64,000 bases of DNA from Spongospora subterranea f. sp. subterranea (GCA_049724395.1 JAUGWO010000228.1:1-64000); one strand, 5' to 3'; counted from the first letter of the stretch, positions 21,803-32,910 are shown. Numbers and translations: made by a program. Notes: a model not told the origin generated them from the letters alone.

Positions 21803-22392
21803 CACCCTAATTGGAAACAATTTTACCATGTTCCAATTCCAGGTGTCGAGTGATGCGAAGAATTGGTTGTCGCAGGGGACGGCATCTAATTTCGGGGTGC
21901 AATATAAGATCTTGGCCTTCCTGTATAATGAAATAAACCACAATCTGCCAGTCTTTGTGTACTCCTTCAGCATGTCATAACAGCGGCTTTCAGTGTAGGT
22001 AAATTCAATTTGCATTTTGCTCATCTTTTTGTGGCCCTTTGTCATATTTGCTTTATTGAATCTTGATTTACAGGTAACGCCATGGGCATTGGATGGCCCA
22101 ATGTCCCTCTTCCTGGCATGTAATGCACTTAGGCTCATCCTTATTCTTCTTTGGGCATGAGTCGGCCATGTGAGCTTCACTGCATATGTAGCAGGCAATC
22201 TTGCCACATTTGTTTTTTTGGAGGCACTCAATCTGGTAGCATGTTTCACATACTCGTATTTCCTTTTTTTGGAAGGCCAGGGGCTTGTATTGTTTCCCGA
22301 ATATATGTACCGTTCCCTGCGATAGACATTGCTTCGCATCACTTGCCATCTGGAATTGGAACATGGTAGTGTTGCTTCCAATTTGGGTAGCT
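21803..22392. repeat. Inverted duplication of a gag segment inside LINE copy 2
   Basis: Plus-strand 21803-21935 reads TTACCATGTTCCAATTCCAG and onward. Minus-strand 22392-22258 reads CTACCATGTTCCAATTCCAG and onward, with roughly three quarters of bases matching over 130. Both encode MFQFQ-SDAK-LSQGT words, but on opposite strands. The minus-strand copy is in the correct gag orientation; the plus-strand one is inverted and interrupts the expected coding between gag and OTU. The inverted arm is more diverged, as if it came from a sister element. Confidence 0.8.
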
Positions 22393-23110
22393 TTGTCCGG
22401 TTGTTTTCCTTTCCAGCCTTGTATCGCCATTCCGTTTTTAATAAGGTATGGTGGGATGCCTTGCACAATAACTTTACGGCTGGTGTCGTGTTTGGACTCT
22501 GATGTAGGTCTGATTCGAATTCCTTTTCTCCCACAGTATTGTTGCAGGGCTTTGTATTGTCCTGAGTGGTTGGAGTTAGTTTCGTTACTATTCTTTTAAC
22601 TATTCTTCGGTGTGTACCTATTTTTAGCCCTTTGATGATTATCGTGCCTGTTCCCATTGGCGTAACGTCATTCTTTAGTTTAGCCATGAGCCAAGGTATT
22701 TCTTGGATGAGTTCCGGTAATAGAGTTTCTATTTCATGTTGTGTTTTGGGCATTAAAATCGCTTCGTTATAATTCATCATTGACCGTGGTATGAATTTGT
22801 CCTTCATCTTTTTGGTCTTATCGGATGTTGCATTAGATGTGGTTGCCCTGTCCCTGGGATGTTTTCTTCCTATTGTTTGTTCCTTGTTGGTTTCGGTCTC
22901 CATTGGAACGTCCTGCATGATGCCTAGATGAAGCGTTTCTGTTCGTGGTTTAATTGCGCCACGGATGTATTTTGAGAGCGACACTGGCACGTATAGTATG
23001 CCGATTCCCCTAATACAACGGCCTTTAGTCATCTGTGGGACGTTACTTATTGTGGATTCGTTCATTGTGCTGATATTATTTGTCACGTCTGCATTCATTA
23101 TCCCTATGTA
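22000..23110 (-). pseudogene. LINE ORF1 (gag-like) with CCHC zinc knuckles
   Basis: The upstream part (about 22570-23110) lies inside an 869-residue open frame and includes a hydrophilic region followed by MGTGTIIIKGLKIGTHRRI. At about 22565 the coding frame shifts; the new frame reads KVIVQGIPPYLIKNGMAIQG, then MFQFQMASDAKQCLSQG, then two zinc knuckles, CYICSEAHMADSC and CITCQEEGHWAIQC (the second is canonical C-x2-C-x4-H-x4-C), ending near 22068. Such proteins coat the LINE RNA. The remainder of the 869-residue frame below 22500 is an off-frame shadow, and its methionine at 24055 lies outside the element. The real start is not certain. Confidence 0.7.
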
Positions 23111-23460
23111 ATTTTGTCGTAGTGTTGTCTTAATTGTTTTACTTTTGTCAGTATTATGTGTTTCATTAATGTTTTGTGTCCTCTTATGTGTGTTGCTCTT
23201 ACTTCTGTGCGTTTGTATGTCATTATTATTAGGAGCATTATTCCGTGTTTTTGTTGTTGTCGTTCGCTTATGCTTCCACCAAAAAGTGCAATTACTTGGC
23301 GTGTATACTGTTCCTGTCAAAGTCTTGTTAATAGTTGTTGATGTTAATTGTGGCCCTTGTTTGGCCCTGTTAATGGGACCATATTTCGTCTTAACCAGTA
23401 GTTTCCACCAAATGACGGCATTGTACTTCCAGTATAGTTTCAGTGTCACTAGTGTTCCTT

Positions 23461-23622
23461 TTGGCCATTGCCACCTATAAATGGTTTTATTGTCAGATTG
23501 CCACCAATTAATGGTCGTGTTGTCAGTTTGCCACCAATACATGGTGGTATTGTCGGATTGCCACCAAAGAATGGTAATATTGTCGGATAGCCACCAGTAA
23601 ATGGTAGTATTGTCGGTTGAGT
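23461..23622. repeat. 30-base tandem repeats near the LINE 5' end
   Basis: Five units with period 30, marked on the plus strand by TTGTCGGATTGCCACCAA. On the minus strand they would encode a ten-residue repeat of the type DNTTIYWWQS, and they stay open. They lie about 360-520 bases inside the 5' end. They may be promoter-like monomers, as seen at the 5' end of some LINEs, or a coding repeat. Confidence 0.85.
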
Positions 23623-23985
23623 CATTCATACAGCACCGACTTCTAATAATTTTTCTGTCAGTAAAGTACCGACTTCCAAAATATTTTCCGTCAGTGCAGG
23701 AATTGACAACAAGGACCTGTCCGCTCATCTCATACCAATGATAAGTATTCAATGAACGGCGAGAACAGCTTTTGACGGCTGTTCTAAAATTTGGCCCGCT
23801 CTGAAGACTCAGAGGAAATTGGGAGTGCAGCTGACACTTCAGAGTTCTAGTCATCGTCAGGAAGACTACCCCGCCAGGCATCCCTAGACTGTCACCCTTG
23901 GTGCCAGCCGACTCCCCACCACCAGCAACACGATCGATCGCCGCCAGCATCTCGTCGATTCGTGACTTGCGCAGTTGATTGCGGA

Positions 23986-24001
23986 GTCCCCATTCGGTGT
24001 G
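23986..24001. repeat. Target-site duplication, right copy, of LINE copy 2
   Basis: GTCCCCATTCGGTGTG, matching 16241-16255 apart from one extra C. It marks the 5' boundary of the minus-strand element; DNA beyond it is pre-insertion target. Confidence 0.8.
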
Positions 24002-24189
24002 GTCGTTAGGACAGATTATGTTGCTGAATCCAGCTGGTCTAATAGGTTTCTTCATTGGATACCCAAGCTACTTGTAGCGGCCAGGCGGAAGTAGGGAAAG
24101 CCTGGTAGTACACAGGCTTACTCAACCCATAAGAACCCGCGATCCTTTGTATACCATACCATACCATTCCCTTGAAAGGATGGCGTTTG

Positions 24190-24600
24190 AATTAACTTAA
24201 GATGTCTGGTCAGTTTGGATGTGCATGGTCATTGTTGTACAACACATTGCAACTTGGACAATCCAGGCACAGCTGAGTAATTTAAATAATCGATCCAGAC
24301 ACAAGGGTTGTGTTTTTGAAATCCGCCCGTGTTGGATTGACCGCAGACTTGCAAATTGTTTGATGCGCTTATTGATGGTTTCATGACACGCCATCTGGGC
24401 CTTATGCTGTCGGTGGAACGACAAAGCAACTCTGTAACAGGTTCTACAAGCGTTGGTTTTGAAAAAGCGATCTTCTGTGAAGCCTTTGTCGGCCAAACAG
24501 CGTTCTTGAGGCTCGAGTCGAAATGAATTGCTCTCTCGCGATTTTCGAGTCTGGTTGTCACCACAAGGGATACCACCTCCCCACCACGCAGACCCCAGGG
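24190..24600 (-). mobile_element. DDE-type (DDE_Tnp_4, Harbinger/IS5-like) transposase fragment
   Basis: The minus-strand frame starting at 24496 begins MADKGFTEDRFFK and continues to MACHETINKRIKQFASL. This fits the C-terminal part of DDE_Tnp_4 transposases, where ADKGF holds the second or third catalytic aspartate and a conserved arginine-rich helix follows before 'IKxF'. An overlapping frame (24229-24576) carries the stretch just upstream, so there is at least one frame break. Only about 130 residues survive. Motif match is moderate. Confidence 0.45.
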
Positions 24601-26270
24601 GCGTTGAACTCCATTCTAATGGATTTCACGCAAGAAGTGCTTCTCTAGCCATCTTTGTCAGAATACATGCATCGCAGGTCTCCTCTTTCTCTCCTTGTTT
24701 TGAAGATTTTACAACTCGAACACCGTTGGAATGACATGATTGCCTTAATCTCTAATGCCACCTTGACCTGCTTCCCGATGAAGTTCGTGCTGCAAAATTT
24801 GCCCGAGGCGGCTCAGGTGACACATTTGTAGTTTTAGTGTCATTTTAACACTCATCGATAGAACCGAGTATAGTCCATTAATCGTTGGAATATGGGTTAA
24901 GGCAGTGCCAACAGCAACTTCAAATACAGTATTGAAAACTGTGCACTCATCGCCATGGAACCAGAAATAAAGACCTCGTGCGGTATTAACACCTACAAAT
25001 AATAGATTATTACCCATTTATGGACATGCAATATGTTGTCCAGTTTTTCTGTCATGTTGTCTAATGTGATTAGACCTTGACCGAAACCACTACCTGTTTG
25101 AACGATACTATTATCACCCAATTTCAGTCCCAACGAAAAACTGTCTTTACGAATATTGGTAAGCAAGGATACGATATATGTGATGTGGTTATTACATCAA
25201 CAGTCGATCAACCAGCACTTGCAATACCAGACCAGTCAGAATAAACATCAAATTTTGATTGATTTAGATTCGGATGATCCCACCTTGGGACGTAATTCTG
25301 GGTGAAGGTTGTAGAACCGGAACAAATAACATTTCTGTTTTGGGGTTCTACAGTAGTAGCAGAACATTTTATCGCGAGAGCGGAAATCGTCCAGTTCGGG
25401 TCTTAGGGCTGTGATTTGGTGAAGATATGCGCCCTGTTATTGATAGTGATAAACAAGATTATGATGGACAATTAGCGACCCCTCAAGGCAATGATCATTT
25501 TGATGGGTGAAAATGACAAGTAATGTCATGTTATCGATTCCCTTGATGCCAGCCCTTCAGGATATTTCTTCGAAATCAGTGCTAGCAGCTCCTCCAATGG
25601 AATGGCGAGCTTCATTCCGCGATAGGATCGCTGACACAGATTCCGATGAAATACCCTGAAGGACTGTTCGTCAATTGAATCGACAATACGACAGTAACTA
25701 TGATTTACACCCATCAAAATGATGATTGCCTTAAGGAAGTCGCTAATTGTCAAGTGTTTTAATGCACCGCCATTGACATTAATTGACAGCAGGTTCGACT
25801 GTTGCTATATACTCTTTCATTGAGTCTAACCCTTGCTCTATTCGGAACAAGTTCTTGAGTGCGAGAGATTATATTCCTGAAGACCTGTAGCAGACAATCG
25901 GCTCTTGAGTCCATACCAACCCTGGTGAATCGGTTCGGTTTCATCAACAAAAGTGAAAATATGATCGACGTCGGAGCAGCATAAGGGCAGCATGAATGCG
26001 ATCGTCTAATTTTCTCTGTGCAGTCTCCAAGGGTGGCGAATCCGACGATTCACCAATCAATGTCTTCCCTCCGCATCCTTTCATAATCAATTTGGCCTTC
26101 TTAACCCAACTCCCTCCGTTCCGGATTGATGGTTCGATTCCCGGATTTTTGTTGTTCAACAATGATTGTCTGATTTGATCGTATGAGCTATTCAGCATGA
26201 TTTGATTGTGAATTTAGAGACCTTTTTGCACTGTCAATGCTTTCTTGGTCACTAATGATTGAAACTGGAA
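24601..26270. other. Intergenic; eroded sequence without recognisable genes
   Basis: Minus-strand frames of 63-90 residues at 24745-25017, 25526-25753, 25759-25950 and 25944-26198 show no motif I recognise. They may be the decayed continuation of a transposon, but I cannot support a family. Confidence 0.4.
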
Positions 26271-26279
26271 GCAATTTTT

Positions 26280-26935
26280 CGGACCGTAATTAGTTTTGCC
26301 AAAGTGAGCGAGCGCCAAACTGTTGCTGCAGCCCACCCTCATTGTACCTTTCCATGGCTTTCCATGGCTTTCTGCAAAGGATAGAAATAAGTTATCTAGC
26401 TTTTCCCATCACATTTCATTGAACGCATCTTCAACTGCTACAATCAGACTGTCATTGCCGGTCGGTGCGTTTTGGCGCTCTAACGCTTGAATCGCACTGA
26501 AAAATCCAAGGTCTAAAACGGTGAAGCCTGGACTGTTGGGGTGGTTGACATGCTAAACGACCTTTCAACCATTCGATGTCCCTGCAGCAACGATTTCCGG
26601 ATGGTCAATTTAGGCATGAGGGCGAGGGTTGTCTTGTTGTATCACAACTTGCATTCTTTTATCGCTGCAGGGCCACTCTTGTTTGATTGCCAGAATCACC
26701 CTCTCTGCGATCACATTAACATCCACTGCTCGTGTGACTTCTATTGCCTTTGTAACCATCGTGTCTCTCTCTCGTTTGTTGTTGGAGCTTCTTTTCGCTG
26801 GTTCCTGGATCACAAATGGCCAGATGCCGATCTTTTTAATCGAGCTGTGTTTTTCATGAGATATTGGGATCTTATCCTAATATCGGCTAAGATTCCCAAG
26901 GCAGCTTGATGCTCCCAGTTATCAATCTGATCCAT
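26280..26935 (-). mobile_element. Mariner-like (DD39D, plant-type) transposase remnant
   Basis: On the minus strand, the region from about 26900 gives WPFVIQEPAKRSSNNKRERD, then VIAERVILAIKQEWP, and at 26610-26640 VVIQQDNPRPHA with the second catalytic aspartate. After about 39 residues, NSPGFTVLDLGFFSAIQAL (near 26490-26540) carries the third aspartate. IVAVEDAFNEM and a short tail follow. The 39-residue spacing is that of DD39D mariner-like elements best known from plants and also found in other eukaryotes. Internal stops and frame changes show it is dead. The N-terminal DNA-binding domain and first aspartate were not found. Confidence 0.75.
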
Positions 26936-27184
26936 CATGGTCGACATGCTTCAATGAATCTCACACCGATCTCTTGAAACTCAGACCTGGTCTGTTGCGT
27001 TGGCTTGTGCATTGGCGCACAGATACCAGATCTTCACATTAGTGAACTGTACTGCCAACGATCCACCAAATCAATCGCAACGACCAGGGTTAGCGGAGTA
27101 GCCCGATGATATCAGAGATAACTCACGAGTGCTCCTCGATTTTCCTTGGGCATTTTCATACTGTATTTCTGGTGTTCATATATT

Positions 27185-28634
27185 ATGACACCAGCAGGTT
27201 CATCCCAGTTCTCACAAGGGATATTGGATATTGACACACAGGATAATTCAGTTGGTTCAAGCTGGACACGAATTCCCAGCGACAGCTTTATTCGAGATCC
27301 AGTACAGTTAAAGTCCTCTGGGAATATCAGAGATCTATTCATCGTCCTGTTGCAAGTGTTCCTGTCGGAATGTCCTCGTGGAATTGTTCTTGCCAGCATC
27401 ACTCCATACCTAACTTATATCTCAACCTCAGCTGATTCACAGTCCTTGATCGGCTATGCTGTATCCCTATTTTCTCTCGGTCGCCTCGCTTCCTCGTTGC
27501 CTTATGGGTACATGGTCGACTGGACAGGATCGTCCAGAAATACTTTGATACTTGCGACAATCATCACCATGTTTGGAAGTGTTTTATATATGATGGGTGC
27601 ATGGATTGGCAGTGGATCATATGCAGTTGCTTGTGTTTTAATATCCAGGTTGTGTGTCAGATTTTACAAGATGTTTGTTTACTAATCGTGTATCCAGGTT
27701 CATAATCGGATTTGGCAGTGGAACCCTGTCTGTGTCCCGCTCGTTTATGATTTCCATCAGCACTTCAGAAGAGCGAACCAAATACGTATCCTGGAATACT
27801 CTGGTGCAATATATTGGTTTCAGTATGAGCCCAATATTCCCTGTCGTTATGAGTTGGATATTCCCAAGCGACCCCTTGAAATGGCAGCACGACTTAGTGT
27901 ATAATCCCTCGTTCTTCCTCATTGGTGCCAACATGATCATGCTGATGCTCCTATGTTCATATATGAGTAAACATGATCCTAAACTCCCTGAAGTACACGA
28001 CAGTATGCTCACCCTCAACATACAAGACACGAATTCGAACGGTGGTTTATCAAAGCTTGATGCTGCATTCGCTTTATTCATTTTCCTGAATTTCTCATTG
28101 CGTGGTGTTGTTGGTGTTGTGGAGACGATTGGGGCCTTTGAATATCAACGACTAAACGCGGCTGATTCGGATAATGTCGATGATAGTATGTGGTTCCTGT
28201 TAACAATGGGTGCCGTTGGGGTAATGACCTTTTTGGCATTGGGATATCTAGAAAAATTATTCTCAGCCTTCACGTTGTTGTTATTCGGGATGGGAGCCAT
28301 GATTAGTGGCTCAATTGCATTATTACCATGGATAAGTGATGATAATCAGATTGTCATGATAATGGGAACGAGCTTAATCTGGTGCTTTGGGTCCCCAATT
28401 ACTCAAGTATTCACCATATCGACCTACTCTCAACTAATGGGGCATCGCCCACAAGGCGCCATTATGGGATGGTTAACAACTTCTGGATCGGTTGGCCGCA
28501 TTGTGCTACCGCTCCTCTCATCAATAAGCCATTCATTAGCACATGGAGCAGATATCATTACGGTCACGATTTCCATCATCGTAGTATTGATATTTTTGGA
28601 ACGATATGGGAAATCGACCAAACCCGAACGGTAA
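27185..28634 (+). CDS. MFS membrane transporter, MFSD8-like, one 49-base intron
   Basis: Proposed exons 27185-27648 and 27698-28634 give 466 residues. The intron 27649-27697 begins GT, ends AG and has TACTAAT at 27680-27686 as a likely branch site; removing it joins ..VLIS to RFIIGFGSG.., restoring an MFS motif. A hydrophilic N-terminus of about 50 residues precedes about a dozen hydrophobic helices. Key features: LGRLASSLPYGYMVDW between helices 2 and 3, and RFIIGFGSGTLSVSRSFM then TSEERTKYVSW, which resemble MFSD8/CLN7-type and related transporters of vacuolar or lysosomal membranes. The substrate cannot be told. The start at 27185 is chosen over 27146 because the latter precedes the conserved region by unconserved hydrophobic residues. 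This is the only clearly conserved host gene here. Confidence 0.85.
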
Positions 28635-28639
28635 AAAGC

Positions 28640-30050
28640 ACTTTATTCCGGTTGACTACACATGCCATACTTGTTTATCGCCATATTCCATGATTGTGTC
28701 CCATACCTCCTGAGTATGTCCAGATCTCGTTTGGTAAAGTATAAATAATATTATCGATTACATCTTGTGCTGTAGCTGTGCGAGCAATTGTCTTCAACGT
28801 TATTGGTGAAACAATTTTGTGTTGTTAGCCATTAACGTTCGATTACAATTACCATTGACAGTTTTATACCAGTACACAGGACTGGACTATCGATAGCAGG
28901 TCCCTGTAGAATCTATTTTTCAAGATTGCTCCTGGCCTTGCTCGCTGGAGCTGTGCAGCGCAGGGTATCTGCCTTGCATAAACATACTCGTGTCGGCTAC
29001 TTCTCAACATTTGCACTTGAGCAGCGCAACACGCGATCATTATCTGTGTCAGCAATATTCTTGACATAACAAACTCTCCAAGTTGTGTCCTCCTGAGCCT
29101 TTGAAAGCACACGCGACGGCGGGACAGTTGCTTCGATTGAGTTATTCGCCAGTACAGTATATGCCTGACCCTGCCCGACCCCATAAACTTGTGTAACTTG
29201 GCGTCGTGAGCAACTCTCTCAATTGCTGCACAATATTGGGTGACAACGATGACAATTCGAGGTCGGGACGTGCCATGAACACCGGTGGTAGCCAATGCGG
29301 TACACCAAGTTAGATATTCCAATGGCGACCCATCTTCTTCATTGGAAAGGTGGAATCGAAACAAACCATTCTCCTCGACGACTTGTCGCAATCACTCGCA
29401 TTTCGAACTCAGCAAACTGCCAAGTCGCTGATTTCCTTGTCTTGTTCGTTGTTACTGAAGGGATTTTCTACCAACTAAAGAGTCAATGTTGAGCACGACC
29501 AATTAAGATGCAATATTCAATAATGTTTGGACACACAACTTCCTATTCGTGTCAACAACCTTTGACTTTTTGTGACACTCTAATAAACATCTGTCCGTCG
29601 GGTTCAGGGAATACGCCATGTGCGAAATATTCCCAAAAAATATCATCGACGTCGTGATGACTGTTGTTTGTAGTGGGCACCGAACCATTATACTGGCTCG
29701 TGGCGCAGGTGGTATTCAACTACGAGCCGCAATCCACTGAAGAAATCGCCTTGGGCGAGGGCTAGTTCTGTCTGGTACTGGAGACCAACGAAGCGGGGTG
29801 GTGGCTAGTTCGCTATGGACTTCTCTGTAGTATGGGTCCAGACCTGGGACCTCTACTAAACGCCTTCTTTGATGATTCACAATGATTGATCTGAAACAAT
29901 CAATTGAAAGTGTATCGAAAAAAAGCTGAATCTGCTCCAGTACCTATATTAACTTCTGCAATTTGAAACAACGTTCACGCGCAGCAGATTTGTTCGATTG
30001 ATGAACAAACAATGGAACATCGCAGCAACGACCTTTCGCGGTTTTCTGGG
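28640..30050. other. Intergenic without recognised genes
   Basis: A minus-strand frame of 175 residues (28864-29391) and shorter ones at 29503-29688 show no motif I know. The long frame has arginine-rich, low-similarity composition and may be chance. No RNA gene or repeat was recognised. Confidence 0.4.
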
Positions 30051-30059
30051 TATTTTCAG

Positions 30060-31830
30060 TCTCAGCTCAAAGGGGAAGAAACCAACAGATGGAGAAAGGA
30101 ACAACTCCGTTCATTATTGGTTAAGGAATATTGTTTACGACTGTGCTTGGATAGCCAATCAAGCGATTTACCATCGGGTTTTCGACTATCTTCCAGTATT
30201 TCAGTTGCGACAAGACAGTTTTCTGGCGTCACACCCACTATCAAAGGACCGCACCTTATCAATAATTTTCTTCAATCACTGTTGTCCGGCGATTAGAGAA
30301 CCTTCTCTCGCTACCGTGGCACAATTTTGATCCCCATCTCCGTTCCAAATCCCTGACTGATGGACCTCCACCTAGTCCCTCAGACCATTCTCTCCATAAA
30401 TCCACTAAAGAATTGATCTCTCTGCTCATTTCGTACGGAACTGGGTTCTCACCATCACATTCGCCTTGAGTGACCGGATGACCGATATCACATGGCTCCG
30501 TTGGACGACTTTCATCCCGTGATTCTTGCCATGGAGTATTGATTGTGATCGGCACCCTGATAGAAAGTAAATCCCTTGAATTCTCCCGCAATGAAGACAG
30601 ACGTGATATCGGATCGAACCTTTTCAGACAGTGCTGGCATCACCTGTTGTGCGCCACGCTGGAGATAAAAGTCTCCTTGCGCCGGAGAAAATCGGGCCAG
30701 AGTTCTGATGGCTTATCGAGGCAGTGAAGTCAGGTAGCAGTTTCCATCGCCTGATTGTTCCTCCTTCCGAGACGACAAATCTAATTTTCGGGATGCATCA
30801 CCTAATTCAGCCATCCCTGCTCCAGAACCTCGGGCATCGTGTTTCTTGGCTTTGGCATTCAGTCCAACGACCGGAACGCCAGAATCAATGATTCCTTTTG
30901 GGTCTTGTAGTCGAGAGGAGTTCTGGGATTTTTGCCACTCTTGAGAAGCTTCAGATTGAGCCAGTCTTGGCTCGTGGTGAAAACGGGAAATGGCTCATTT
31001 CGACGCGAAATCGCCAAAACAAATAAAACCCGACAGCATCTGACAGATCGGAACGTCTTCGTTGCGAACGAAACCCAAAATCGTTGCGCCAAAATTATTT
31101 TGTTTTGCCCTGACAGAGAACTAAACCCAATGTATAGCAAATAGAGAACCCTTTCCTTCTCTAACTGTACTGAGTGCATATCCACAAATTCCAGACTTCG
31201 AACAGTTTCTCCTCGAAGAAGTGCATAGTGAGACATAAAAAGGCGCAGAGGTTCCGAAGCACAGAGGTTCCGAAGATGTTGCCCGAGGTCTCGGGTTCAA
31301 CCCAAAAATGTGTTGCGATGTTGACAGTCTGGTCGATAGTCGTGTATTTATCAATAAGGGTTCCTATACCGCGATCGATAAAAGTTATTGCGGCGATGCT
31401 GCTGCGTCCCGTAATCTGCATTCTTCAACGATCGTTTAACATTCGAATCACGGGGATTTGGATACGAATTCATCTTCATGGATGTTTGTTGACGCCAGAG
31501 ATCAACTATTACAGCCGCGTCCGCACACAGTGGACTTCCCGACTCTGCCAATCGAATCGTTCAATATCGCTTTCCTCTTCCTGGAATGTGTCGGTCAATG
31601 ACTTGCTCATCCAGAAATAAATGCAATTTGTCTCCGGGCACCGTGCTGCCATCGGTAAAGCCTTTTTCAGTGCACCATTGTTGAATTTCGGCATGACGAC
31701 TTGCATAAGCCTTGGTTGTATTTTTTGGGGAGAATCTCCAGACTACGTTGATGCGTCTGAAGGATCGACTCATGCATCTCTATTGAGTACTGAAGTAGAT
31801 GACGACGATGCGGGTAGTGCAATGATGGCA
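30060..31830 (-). mobile_element. Crypton-type tyrosine recombinase remnant (Ndc10/CBF3-like plus GCR1-like domain)
   Basis: Read leftward from about 31773. First comes an N-terminal core-binding region, PKNTTKAYASRHAEIQQWC then GDKLHLFLDEQVIDRH. Next is a linker with VIVDLWRQQTSM. The catalytic domain reads MSHYALLRGETVRSLEF at 31188-31236, with the first recombinase arginine in the RGE-x-x-R motif. In the stretch 30600-30850 it continues with RGSGAGMAELG, then GNCYLTSLPR, a good candidate for the catalytic tyrosine. At 30259-30591, VDLWREWSEGLGGGPSVRDLE is a GCR1_C-type DNA-binding domain. This order is that of fungal Cryptons and of the related Ndc10-like proteins. At least three frame changes break it. 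I saw no terminal repeats, as expected for Cryptons. Confidence 0.7.
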
Positions 31831-32127
31831 TCGGATGGCATCATTGCACATGTGAAGTAGCGATGTGTGGACAAACTGACTGAGGACCTGCGTCCCTAAT
31901 AACTACAGTTATTTGCTCTGATCCGACCAAATAACTTTGGTCCTGGGACTGGGGACCCACCAGGACCCATAATTCGATTTACCGTTCAGGAGCGGGAACT
32001 TCATATTGTCCGACTCCTCCGGCGAATCCTTGGACGACGCCATTCGACTGCTAATCTTCTGTTTTTACAACTTACACAAGCAATCCCAACAAGGGGTTAG
32101 TAAAGGATATCTGTCCAAATTGTACTC
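31831..32127. other. Short intergenic spacer with a small hairpin at its left edge
   Basis: No gene seen. The word TGCAATGATGGCATCGGATGGCATCATTGCA lies just left of this spacer at about 31819-31849 and would form a hairpin with ten paired bases; it marks the 5' side of the Crypton remnant. Confidence 0.5.
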
Positions 32128-32910
32128 TTAACCACTATGAGATGTCAGGTTGATCATCTTTCCAACAGATTGTTGCCCATATGAAAAAGGCGATCGCCAT
32201 GGACTTTCATGGTCTCGATCATGCATTGCTGATGGGACAGGAACACCTTTTCCAGGGTCACACGAGGTAGATCTCGGAACCCGGAGTGCACCGGAAGCGA
32301 TTAACTCGTCAAAGTTTTCGCTGCAGTTTGATACTGTCACCTCCGGACCGCGTTCAACAAACCCAGATCCAGAAAATTGGTGTCGGGGCTATTAGGCGTT
32401 TGACACTTCAACTTAATATCGAATGACGTTGCGCCAACGGCCTTTAAGCACTCGTCTTCATTTTGCTGAACATGTGGCATGCCATTGTCTTGTTGAATAG
32501 CAAAGCTGCGTTCGTGAATTGTTCACTATCATCCTGTCGATACGCTGCCTTGTCGACAGAGCCAACATTCGCTGTCACCATTGTTCCTGCTGTCGATTCT
32601 TATTAGAGCGTGTGGCAGGTTGTTGGATGACGAACGGCCGGATGGTCAGCTTTCCATCGAATCATTGAATTAAGAATGATCCCGTCGAAAGGCGCGCAAC
32701 GGCGCAAAAGAACAATATTGTTGTAATGAACCGCTTGGTTCGATGAGGCTCCTTTGCACCTTCCCCCAGATAATACCGATTGGAGACATTGGACTGTGCA
32801 ACTGGAAAATGAGGGTTGTCACCATGATTTGCCTTGGTCTTTGTTCTTCGCCGGGCATTGTTGACAGTGATCATGACGAGATAAATGCAATGTCCGGGAC
32901 TAAAGCGCTG
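32128..32910 (-). mobile_element. Mariner-like (DD39D) transposase remnant, second
   Basis: From the N-terminal side, 32662-32874 reads NRYYLGEGAKEPHRTKRFIT then FFCAVARLS, a block typical of plant-type mariner transposases. After broken frames, FAIQQDNGMPHVQQNEDEC (about 32470-32530) runs without a stop through NSPDTNFLDLGLLNAVR (about 32350-32400). The two aspartates QQD and FLD are separated by 39 residues, the DD39D signature. The tail at 32128-32340 contains remnants of the C-terminal HG-x-x-x-x-x-M-G-N-N block. Several breaks. It is a different copy from those at 26.3 and 39.6 kb. Confidence 0.75.

Larger units (their letters stand above)
16256..23985 (-). mobile_element. LINE copy 2: complete-length non-LTR retrotransposon with OTU domain
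   Basis: A 7.7-kb element on the minus strand, bounded by a 15/16-base target-site duplication and a 13-base terminal poly(A). Layout from its 5' end: a leader of about 0.4 kb, a 30-base tandem repeat block, a gag-like ORF1 with CCHC zinc knuckles, an OTU-like protease domain, AP-endonuclease, reverse transcriptase, RNase H, a C-terminal zinc finger, and a 3' UTR of about 0.5 kb. EN-RT-RNase H with a CCHC gag is the plan of the I/Tad group; I cannot place it more finely. At least three frame breaks (in gag, in the OTU domain and in RNase H) mean this copy is dead. The OTU domain is shared with copy 1. Confidence 0.88.

Noticed and set aside
21510-21980. Plus-strand gene of 156 residues
   Set aside because: It is the inverted gag segment plus antisense of the LINE; its recognisable words come from the inverted duplication.
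21446-24055. 869-residue open frame as one intact protein starting at 24055
   Set aside because: Its first residues lie in host DNA outside the target-site duplication, the 5' part covers leader and 30-base repeats, and below about 22560 the real gag frame is a different one (zinc knuckles are off-frame to it).
26541-26909. Plus-strand 122-residue protein
   Set aside because: It is antisense to the mariner-like transposase, whose catalytic motifs are on the minus strand.
28864-29391. 175-residue minus-strand frame as a gene
   Set aside because: No motif, unusual Arg/Cys-rich composition and heavy overlap with other frames; kept only as unassigned spacer.
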